A stretch of 17,848 nt of DNA from Bacillota bacterium (GTDB taxonomy: Bacteria > Bacillota > Sulfobacillia > JAJZIM01 > JAJZBP01), in NCBI GenBank assembly GCA_021798855.1, contig JAJZBP010000016.1:1-17848 (forward strand), read 5' to 3'. The notes beneath the pieces were generated by a model that was not told the origin of the DNA, did no database searches, and worked only from the letters and a program-made list of their open reading frames with translations. Position numbers and translations under genes: made by a program. The stretch's first letter is position 1; each line of letters begins with the position of its first letter. Shown here in pieces: positions 1 to 4,921 of this stretch.

Positions 1-192
1 TCCGATCTGAGCACTGGCGAAATAACGGTGGCCGGCCTATATGGGAATGTCCGTATTGCTTCAGCCGTTGGGTTGCGGAAGAGGAAGCCGATGGAAGGGA
101 CGATGCTGGGTATGGGGTGCAGGGCACCGTTACTGCAATACTTGTACGACGAGATAGGTAGCCCCGCGTGGAAAACAGTGAAGACGCGCTGA
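1..192 (+). CDS. 3' end of an unrecognised protein (partial)
   Basis: Frame 1 is open from the first base of the window to a TGA at 190-192, giving at least 63 residues; the true start lies outside the window. The visible sequence begins SDLSTGEITVAGLYGNVRIA and ends PAWKTVKTR, with a basic patch (GLRKRKP) in the middle. I recognise no family. It ends 15 bases before the next gene, whose ribosome site immediately follows the stop, so the two look co-transcribed. The codon pattern resembles that of the following genes. Function unknown. Confidence 0.5.
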   Translation, partial: SDLSTGEITVAGLYGNVRIASAVGLRKRKPMEGTMLGMGCRAPLLQYLYDEIGSPAWKTVKTR

Positions 193-207
193 GGGAGGAT
201 GAGACCA

Positions 208-396
208 ATGGATGACCCTATGGCCGTGCGGGTTGGGGAACGAATGATAAGCCGCATGCTGCTTGCAGACACGGAGTTGCATGTTACGGATGCTGCTGTG
301 AAGGTGATCAACATTCTGCGGGCCAGCGGTCAGGAGGAAGCCGCTGCTATTTTGGATCGCCGGTATGGGACGAGTGCCATCGGAAGGCTCGTTTAG
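208..396 (+). CDS. Small hypothetical protein (62 aa)
   Basis: A short, mostly helical protein, MDDPMAVRVGERMISRMLLA then alternating charged and hydrophobic residues, ending AIGRLV. I chose ATG 208 over ATG 199 because the ribosome site GAGGGAGG (191-198) abuts 199 but sits nine bases before 208. The stop (394-396) is one base before the GTG start of the RuvC-like resolvase, so translation is probably coupled. No domain recognised; the context suggests an early phage or plasmid gene. Confidence 0.55.
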   Translation: MDDPMAVRVGERMISRMLLADTELHVTDAAVKVINILRASGQEEAAAILDRRYGTSAIGRLV

Positions 397-397
397 C

Positions 398-1030
398 GTG
401 AGCACCGTAATTGGCATCGACCAAAGCCTTACGTCAACCGGCCTAGCCATGCTGTCCACGGATGGCTCCTTTGCACGGACAAAAGCCGTCGTCCCCAAGA
501 CGCACGGCATTCCCCGACTTCGGGAAATTGAAGCCGCCGTGGTCCGGTGGGTCGAGGACGCGCCGGAGTACCCCGATTTGGTGGTCATGGAAGGCTACTC
601 CTTCGGGGCGCGGGGGCGGTCGATTTTTCAACTTGGAGAGTTGGGCGGGGTGCTGAAGGTGGCCCTGGCCCGGCTCGGGTTCGAGGAATCCACTAGAATG
701 CCTGCCCGAGGGCTTAATGCTCGGGACGAGGAGGGGCAGGGTGTGGACGGGGGGCTGGTCGTCGTTCCCCCCACCCAGCTAAAAAAGTTTGCTACCAGCA
801 AGGGAACAGCGGATAAACGCCAAATGGCATTGTCCGTTTACAAACGGTGGGGATTTGAGGCGGACACGGACGACGAGGTAGACGCCTATGCTTTAGCCCG
901 GCTGGGGGCTGCTTTGTTGGGGGTGGCAGATGGGCTGACTGAGGTTCAGCGCGGCGTTGTGGACAAGCTGCTTGGGAATGGCGAACCGGAGAGCAAGAAA
1001 ACGCGGAGGAAGGCGGGCCTTTTCATTTAG
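398..1030 (+). CDS. RuvC-like Holliday junction resolvase, phage type
   Basis: RNase H-fold crossover resolvase that should cut four-way DNA junctions during recombination or replication. Visible motifs: GIDQSLTSTG with the first catalytic Asp (D8), VVMEGYSFG with Glu (E65), a PPTQLKKFATSKGTADKRQ block (about 124-142), and TDDEVDAYALARLG with the closing acidic residues (D159/D162). The length (210 aa) is slightly above typical phage members because of a polar insert at about residues 96-119. GTG 398 is preferred over ATG 365: GGAAGG precedes it at good spacing, the preceding gene stops at 396, and homologues start just before the VIGIDxS strand. It belongs to the same operon as the SbcCD genes downstream, consistent with DNA recombination. 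Confidence 0.85.
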   Translation: MSTVIGIDQSLTSTGLAMLSTDGSFARTKAVVPKTHGIPRLREIEAAVVRWVEDAPEYPDLVVMEGYSFGARGRSIFQLGELGGVLKVALARLGFEESTRMPARGLNARDEEGQGVDGGLVVVPPTQLKKFATSKGTADKRQMALSVYKRWGFEADTDDEVDAYALARLGAALLGVADGLTEVQRGVVDKLLGNGEPESKKTRRKAGLFI

Positions 1031-1041
1031 GGGGTGAAAAA

Positions 1042-1215
1042 ATGGATGAGAAATGCAAAACCTGCGGCAGGTGGATGGTGCTTAACGATACCCAGCAAAC
1101 CGGCGAAGGGGAGTGTGTGAAATCAAAGTCTCTGACCTCCAGGGAATTTGCCTGCGGTAATTGGGTTCTCGACGGGACGGAAGAAACGTGCCCCCATTGT
1201 GGGAAACCATTGTAA
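1042..1215 (+). CDS. Small zinc-ribbon-like protein (57 aa)
   Basis: ATG 1042 follows the resolvase stop by 11 bases with a GGGGGTG ribosome site. The protein starts MDEKCKTCGRWMVL and ends EETCPHCGKPL, so it has a CxxC at residues 5-8, single cysteines in the middle and a terminal CPHC. That is a typical pair of knuckles for one zinc ion. Such proteins are common, mostly uncharacterised, in phage early regions; possible roles are host protein binding or transcription interference, but nothing here decides. The 80 bases that follow, to 1295, hold no gene, only echoes of the preceding stop/ribosome-site sequence. Confidence 0.7.
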   Translation: MDEKCKTCGRWMVLNDTQQTGEGECVKSKSLTSREFACGNWVLDGTEETCPHCGKPL

Positions 1216-1295
1216 AAAGCATCCATTCGGCCCGTTCTTCCATTTAGGGGGAGCGGCCCTTTTCATTTAAGGACGGAAGAGGGAGGCGAAACCCA

Positions 1296-1505
1296 ATGCT
1301 GCCGGAATGCACCTGTCCATTTTGCGCCGGTAACAGCGAGGAAGGATGCGGCGATCTCATTGGCTCGGAGTGCAACGGTTGCCATGCTGCGGAGTGCCCG
1401 CCGGGCTACCGCTGCCCCAACTTTTCCCTTGATCGGGAGATGGCCGAATACATGGGGAAGACGGGGAAAGAAATTGCGGCGCTGCTGAATGGGGGGCGAA
1501 TCTGA
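1296..1505 (+). CDS. Cysteine-rich small protein (69 aa)
   Basis: Strong AGGGAGG ribosome site nine bases before ATG. The N-terminal half holds eight cysteines (MLPECTCPFCAGNSEEGCGD, then ECNGCHAAECPPGYRCPNF), followed by a short helical tail rich in charged residues (DREMAEYMGKTGKEIAALL). This arrangement implies one or two structural zinc ions. The family is not recognised. The gene overlaps the start of the next one by one base (TGATG), indicating coupled translation. It is probably an accessory early gene of the element. Confidence 0.65.
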   Translation: MLPECTCPFCAGNSEEGCGDLIGSECNGCHAAECPPGYRCPNFSLDREMAEYMGKTGKEIAALLNGGRI

Positions 1506-1723
1506 TGGTGGCAGTAAGAATATGGCAACTTGAGGATGTACTTGAATACATTGCCCGGCGCGATCTTGAAGGACAAAGCGAGTGGCATAGAGGCCAAATA
1601 TTGCTGGTACTTCGGGATCTTGCGGAATTGCCAACACTTGATGAGCCGTTGGCGGGCAAACCGTCTTACATTACCGAGGAAGCCAGTGACAAGGTTAGGA
1701 ATTATCTACGGCATGAGAGATAA
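1505..1723 (+). CDS. Small hypothetical protein (72 aa)
   Basis: Starts at ATG 1505, overlapping the previous stop. The product begins MVAVRIWQLEDVLEYIARRD and ends DKVRNYLRHER; it looks entirely helical with no cysteines and is rich in acidic and basic pairs. A same-strand overlapping frame (1530-1757) is less likely, because this frame couples exactly to its neighbour and has the more regular amphipathic pattern. No family recognised. Confidence 0.55.
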   Translation: MVAVRIWQLEDVLEYIARRDLEGQSEWHRGQILLVLRDLAELPTLDEPLAGKPSYITEEASDKVRNYLRHER

Positions 1724-1753
1724 GCTGGCGCTGCTGAAAGGGGGTGGTGGGAA

Positions 1754-1954
1754 GTGAAATATCGGGTAAGCATATTTGGCTCCTGCGGAGAACTAACGGT
1801 CGAGGCCGACGGCCCGGCGGACGCAGCGGAGAAATCCGGTTTTCCATTAAGCCTCGTTTGGCTCGCGATTACTGACCCCGCCGGAGGTTATTACACTTGT
1901 AGGCGCGGGATATTGTTCGACGAGACTAAAGGCGTTGAAGTATTGGACCTCTGA
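1754..1954 (+). CDS. Small hypothetical protein, GTG start (66 aa)
   Basis: GTG 1754 follows AAAGGGGGTGGTGGG, a purine-rich ribosome site. The product starts MKYRVSIFGSCGELTVEADG and looks like a small beta-rich fold: two N-terminal strands, a short DAAEKSG helix, then strands around GGYYTCRRGILF. It resembles the 'KYRV.I.G..L.V.A.S..EA' layout seen in many small phage proteins, but I cannot assign a family. It is followed 16 bases later by the first of three paralogous genes. Confidence 0.55.
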   Translation: MKYRVSIFGSCGELTVEADGPADAAEKSGFPLSLVWLAITDPAGGYYTCRRGILFDETKGVEVLDL

Positions 1955-1970
1955 AAGGAGCGGGTAAGCG

Positions 1971-2183
1971 ATGGCCGATTGGAAACGCGCCTTGGCGGAA
2001 GCCAAGGCCCATGTAGAGAAGTCCGTCAAGGAGGGAACGGCTCCCTCCGATGCCATTCGTGAGGGATACCTAATAGTGATTGGCGGTTTGGCGGACAGCG
2101 ACGGTCATGCCGACCTCCGCATTTCAACGGAATTGTGGGCAGCAGCTACCAAGGCGGCAGCGAAGGGGGTGGATGGTGAATGA
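1971..2183 (+). CDS. Tandem paralogue 1 of 3, small helical protein (70 aa)
   Basis: Good GAAAGGAGC ribosome site before ATG 1971. The protein starts MADWKRALAEAKAHVEKSVK and shares with the next two genes the plan W..A...A..H/S...N/S...G....A....(L)......(L.....A...A). It is the most divergent of the three, since it lacks the LR.FAEAQV tail and has STELWAAATKAAAK instead. The end overlaps the following gene by four bases (ATGA). Mostly helical, no cysteines, no known domain. The triplication within one operon points to local gene duplication. Confidence 0.6.
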   Translation: MADWKRALAEAKAHVEKSVKEGTAPSDAIREGYLIVIGGLADSDGHADLRISTELWAAATKAAAKGVDGE

Positions 2184-2398
2184 CCGAGATGGAAGAATGC
2201 TGGGACACGGCGATGGCGGCGGCTAGAACGCATATTGCGCAAAACATCGAAAAGGGCGATTCCGTGGCAGACGCGCTGCAAAGCGCATTCCTCACTCTGG
2301 CAGTTTACATGCGACCAGAGAGTGGCGCATCGTTAGGTGAACTGCGTGTCTTTGCGGAAGCGCAGGTTGCCAAAAAAGGGGTGAGCATCAGTGACTGA
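2180..2398 (+). CDS. Tandem paralogue 2 of 3 (72 aa)
   Basis: Begins with an ATGA overlap on paralogue 1. It starts MTEMEECWDTAMAAARTHIA and its C-terminal part reads LGELRVFAEAQVAKKG. Compared with the following protein it shares MTEME, the AM..AR..I..N...G.S spacing, a hydrophobic LxLAVY/LVALAAW segment and the LR.FAEAQV block, so the two are clear paralogues. Predicted to be a small helical protein. Function unknown. Confidence 0.6.
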   Translation: MTEMEECWDTAMAAARTHIAQNIEKGDSVADALQSAFLTLAVYMRPESGASLGELRVFAEAQVAKKGVSISD

Positions 2399-2639
2399 AA
2401 TGGAAAAATGGAACGAAGCAATGACCGAGGCCAGGGCTTCGATAGTTGAAAACGTTGGGTTGGGGCAAAGCGCGCCGGTAGCTTTTCATCTGGCGCTGGT
2501 AGCTCTGGCGGCTTGGTTGGACCCTAATGATTCACCAACCTCTGGCGTCCTCGAACTTAGGGACTTTGCGGAAGCACAAGTGGGGAGGCTGCACGAAGCC
2601 CGGCTGAAGGCCAGGGAAGGAACAGCCGACACACTATGA
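2391..2639 (+). CDS. Tandem paralogue 3 of 3, GTG start (82 aa)
   Basis: GTG 2391 lies eight bases inside the previous gene and is preceded by AAAAAAGGGGTGAG. It starts MTEMEKWNEAMTEARASIVE and carries LELRDFAEAQVGRLHEARLK, matching paralogue 2 block for block, with an additional charged C-terminal tail. Its stop overlaps the sbcD start (ATGA, 2636-2639). The tight coupling to sbcD might mean the last copy is made in step with the nuclease; that link is inference from position only. Confidence 0.6.
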   Translation: MTEMEKWNEAMTEARASIVENVGLGQSAPVAFHLALVALAAWLDPNDSPTSGVLELRDFAEAQVGRLHEARLKAREGTADTL

Positions 2640-3643
2640 GAATCCTCTGCTCCGCCGATCTCCACCTGGGCAAGGCAACCCACGGCCTCCCCGACCAGCA
2701 ATATGGCAACACCCGCCTGCGGGATATGGACGATGCTTTGGGCCAGGTATGGAAGCAGGCGGCGGACTTGAAGCCGGAGGCAAGCCATGTGGTTTTCCTG
2801 GGCGATGTATTTGATTCCCGCGTACCTTCGTTGCCCGCCATTGCCACGGCGATGCGCCACATATCGGATGCTATCGTGGGCGGGCCGACCCATATTCTCG
2901 TCGGCAACCATGATACCCGCAGCCGCGTGTGGGACATTATCCGGCACGGATGCCGGCCATTGTACTTTCACGACAAGCCCGATACCCGGACATCCATCGT
3001 TGGCGGGCCAACCCTGGCCTTCGCCCCGGACAAGGCTTCGCTGGAAGCTCTCGTCGCCAAAGGAGTGAAGCCGGGGACGGTTCTCTTCGCCCACGTCGGA
3101 ATCAGGGAAGCTATGGGTTACATCCCTCACGACCTCCCGGCCCCGGAGGAGGCGGTGCCCGTGGACCTCATACGGCAGCACTTTTCCGCCGCTGTCTTGG
3201 GGCACGCCCACAAGCGCCAGGTGCTTTCCCTTCAACCCTGGATCGGTTACGCCGGGTCGCTGATGCAGCTTTCCTTCGCCGAAGAGGGCCAGGACAAGGC
3301 CGCGTTCGTGCTGGACATCGGCGACGACGGCAGGGTGGAGGAAGTGAAGCTCCTTCCGGTGGTGACCCCGGAGTTTCGCACCTGCAAGACCGCCGGGGAG
3401 GCGGCGGAAGCGGTGGCGGCGGGGTTCCGCCCCGAAATGGTAAGGGTGAAGACGGAGAAGCCGCTGACGGCGGAGGAACGGGCGGCGTTGCCACCGGGGG
3501 TGGCCGTTATCGTCCCCCCGGCATCGGCGCAGGCGAGGGACGAAGGGCTGACGGAGAACCTTGAGGCGGCGGAGGCACTGGAGCGGTGGTTGCGAATGAA
3601 GGGCTTTGGGGAAGACGACATTCGGCGGCTAACGCGGTTGTAG
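2636..3643 (+). CDS. sbcD: SbcD/Mre11-type DNA exonuclease subunit
   Basis: Calcineurin-like metallophosphoesterase of the SbcD/Mre11 family, the nuclease partner of SbcC in processing DNA ends and hairpins. All phosphoesterase motifs are present: CSADLHLG (D8, H10), FLGDVFDSR (D57), LVGNHDTRSR (N91, H92, D93), LFAHVG (about 144-149), and LGHAHK with YAGSLMQLSF further on. The roughly 120 C-terminal residues form the expected capping/SbcC-contact region. At 335 aa it is on the short side of the family, as usual for phage copies. The start is fixed by the ATGA overlap with the preceding gene. SbcC lies 1.3 kb downstream instead of immediately adjacent, with a decayed stretch and small genes between. 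Confidence 0.9.
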   Translation: MRILCSADLHLGKATHGLPDQQYGNTRLRDMDDALGQVWKQAADLKPEASHVVFLGDVFDSRVPSLPAIATAMRHISDAIVGGPTHILVGNHDTRSRVWDIIRHGCRPLYFHDKPDTRTSIVGGPTLAFAPDKASLEALVAKGVKPGTVLFAHVGIREAMGYIPHDLPAPEEAVPVDLIRQHFSAAVLGHAHKRQVLSLQPWIGYAGSLMQLSFAEEGQDKAAFVLDIGDDGRVEEVKLLPVVTPEFRTCKTAGEAAEAVAAGFRPEMVRVKTEKPLTAEERAALPPGVAVIVPPASAQARDEGLTENLEAAEALERWLRMKGFGEDDIRRLTRL

Positions 3644-3741
3644 GAAGTACCCGAACGGTCTACACCTGGGAGATCCAAGGAAACTAGGAGGAGGCTTCTA
3701 AATCCGGCGTATGACCGGGACGAATCGGATGGGGAGGATAA

Positions 3742-3892
3742 ATGAACACGCTGAAGATACCGCTATCCGGCCCGGCTTAACAGCCAGGAGGCGCCAATTG
3801 ACCCGACGCTTCCCCGTGAATTGGGTAATCTGCCGCGCGATGCTTGCCCCGTATCCTTGGAACAAGCGGTGGAATACTGGTATAGCTCTTAG
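3742..3892 (+). pseudogene. Frameshifted small ORF (about 49 codons if repaired)
   Basis: ATG 3742, behind GGGGAGG, encodes MNTLKIPLSGPA and then meets TAA at 3778-3780. The +1 frame continues without a stop as NSQEAPIDPTLPRE and later PVSLEQAVEYWYSS to TAG 3890-3892, a more protein-like sequence than the competing frame from 3711 (which ends WNTGIALR). Removing one base near 3774-3779 would join the two halves. It could be a real mutation, a sequencing indel, or a chance reading. The rest of 3644-3741 shows ribosome-site-like purine patches but no gene. A terminator hairpin starts three bases after the stop. Confidence 0.3.
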
Positions 3893-3894
3893 GT

Positions 3895-3926
3895 GACAAC
3901 CCGGCCACACGCTGGGTTGTCTTTTT
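3895..3926 (+). terminator. Rho-independent terminator
   Basis: Perfect 8-bp stem GACAACCC (3895-3902) / GGGTTGTC (3914-3921), 11-base loop, then TTTTT (3922-3926). It should end or attenuate transcription coming from the sbcD side. Confidence 0.85.
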
Positions 3927-4050
3927 AGCGGTCATGCTTTGACCAGGAAGGAAGAACCAGGCGAAAGATAATCCATTCGCTGATCGCGTTGGCCGCAATT
4001 GGCTGCACGGGCAGATCAGCACCGAGGAAGCCGCCGAAAAACTGGTAGCG

Positions 4051-4269
4051 ATGTGGACCAACCCCAACGATCCGGCGAATCGGCTGAAGCACCCCGCTAA
4101 GCGGAAATGCGTTGTCTGCGGAGAAGTCTACAAATCCGGGGTAAGCGTAATAGCTGACCGGGGCGTTTGCAGCGACGAATGCCAAACCACCCTGGATGGA
4201 TGGAATCAGCTTGGAACAAAGGAAAGGCTGGAAGCGATGATAGCCTTACGGCGGGACTTGGAACGGTAG
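4051..4269 (+). CDS. Small zinc-finger-like protein, N-terminus uncertain
   Basis: From ATG 4051 the product is 72 aa: MWTNPNDPANRLKHPAKRKC, then CVVCGEVYKSG and GVCSDECQTTL, i.e. CxxC plus CxxxC, which suits a treble-clef or zinc-finger fold. There is no ribosome site before this ATG. The same frame is open upstream to a TGA at 3940-3942, and that stretch looks coding (KDNPFADRVGRNW, HGQISTEEAAEKL) and is preceded by AGGAAGGAAG, but it contains no ATG, GTG or TTG. Either the true start codon was lost, an unusual start is used, or an indel has hidden it. It lies just after the terminator. Confidence 0.5.
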   Translation: MWTNPNDPANRLKHPAKRKCVVCGEVYKSGVSVIADRGVCSDECQTTLDGWNQLGTKERLEAMIALRRDLER

Positions 4270-4302
4270 ATTACGCGTAGATCCCCAGGAACTCAGGAGT
4301 CA

Positions 4303-4330
4303 AGGTGGCTCGGTTTTTCCGACGCCACCT
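4303..4330. other. Stem-loop around a possible GTG start
   Basis: AGGTGGC (4303-4309) pairs with GCCACCT (4324-4330); inside it TCGG pairs with CCGA across a TTTTT loop, with one bulged C. The hairpin covers the GTG at 4305. No T-run follows, so it is not a standard rightward terminator. It could mask the GTG start or be a remnant. Confidence 0.4.
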
Positions 4331-4568
4331 GTCGTCTCGGGAAGAGGTTGACGAAGAAATGGAGGCGATCAGCATGATATGGGTACTTCTCGGCTACCCC
4401 AAGAATCCAAAGTGGCATCTGACCGAGGCAGACCGGGACATGACATTTTGTGGGACGCATTTTGAGGGCGTATGCGCCGAACGGCTGCTCCTTCCGGAGG
4501 GAGAATCCGGCTGTACTGCCTGCTTGCTCCAATATCGGCGGAAAACCGAACCTGGATATGTGCCGTAA
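4305..4568 (+). CDS. Small putative zinc-binding protein (87 aa)
   Basis: Two starts are possible. GTG 4305 (AGGAG five bases upstream) gives 87 aa with a charged N-terminal helix; ATG 4374 (GGAGG eight bases upstream) gives 64 aa beginning MIWVLLGYPKNPKWHLTEAD. The first is inside a stem-loop, which favours the second if that hairpin forms. The core reads WHLTEADRDMTFCG, later GCTACLLQYRRK: a His, then Cys-Gly 11 residues on, then CxxC. The same layout occurs in the genes at 9055 and 9792, so these are probably related zinc proteins. Function unknown. Confidence 0.55.
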   Translation: MARFFRRHLSSREEVDEEMEAISMIWVLLGYPKNPKWHLTEADRDMTFCGTHFEGVCAERLLLPEGESGCTACLLQYRRKTEPGYVP

Positions 4569-4614
4569 AAAGAATAACAAGGACTTTAAGAATTAAGAAA
4601 GGAGCGAAGACAAA

Positions 4615-4875
4615 ATGCCTATTGATCGCGCCCTGTTGGACGAGTACGACCCTTCCGAAGGGATGCTGGTCCGCAAGGTAATTGCCCTGCTGACGGAAAA
4701 CCCGTCATCCATGTATTACCCCGAGGAGGTTGCGTTTGCTTTGGGGCTGGATGCCGATGGGATGCAGACTTTACTGACCGCCCTGGCATCGTCCGGGCGG
4801 GTGGAGGTAACGACGGTGCTGGACCCGGGCACTGGCAAGTACCGCGCCGCCTACGGGATACTGGAGGGAAAGTAA
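4615..4875 (+). CDS. Small winged-helix-like protein (86 aa)
   Basis: Clear GAAAGGAGC ribosome site before ATG 4615. The sequence MPIDRALLDEYDPSEGMLVR is followed by a helix (KVIALLTENP), a YYPEEVAFALGLDADGMQTLLTALASSGRVEV segment that fits the helix-turn-helix of a winged-helix domain, and a C-terminal hairpin (TVLDPGTGKYRAAYGIL). It may therefore bind DNA or a protein partner. Winged helix is my reading of the secondary-structure pattern, not a family match. It lies 46 bases before sbcC in the same orientation. Confidence 0.6.
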   Translation: MPIDRALLDEYDPSEGMLVRKVIALLTENPSSMYYPEEVAFALGLDADGMQTLLTALASSGRVEVTTVLDPGTGKYRAAYGILEGK

Positions 4876-4879
4876 AACC

Positions 4880-4921
4880 ATGTATGTTCCATGCCCAAGC
4901 TTTGAGCGGAAGGATGCCTGA
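4880..4921 (+). CDS. Possible 13-codon leader peptide before sbcC
   Basis: ATG 4880, with GGAGGG 11 bases upstream, encodes MYVPCPSFERKDA and stops at 4919-4921, directly abutting the sbcC ATG at 4922. The reading frame contains the sbcC ribosome site, so its translation could couple to sbcC. It could equally be chance; length and codon use give no support. Confidence 0.2.
   Translation: MYVPCPSFERKDA

Noticed and set aside
2486..3564. Other long frames across sbcD on both strands (249 and 211 codons)
   Set aside because: SbcD has every phosphoesterase motif in its own frame; the others show biased GC-shadow composition and no ribosome sites.
3711..3896. 61-codon ORF MTGTNRMGRINE...
   Set aside because: Poor ribosome-site spacing and an unlikely composition; the overlapping frame ending EQAVEYWYSS looks more protein-like.
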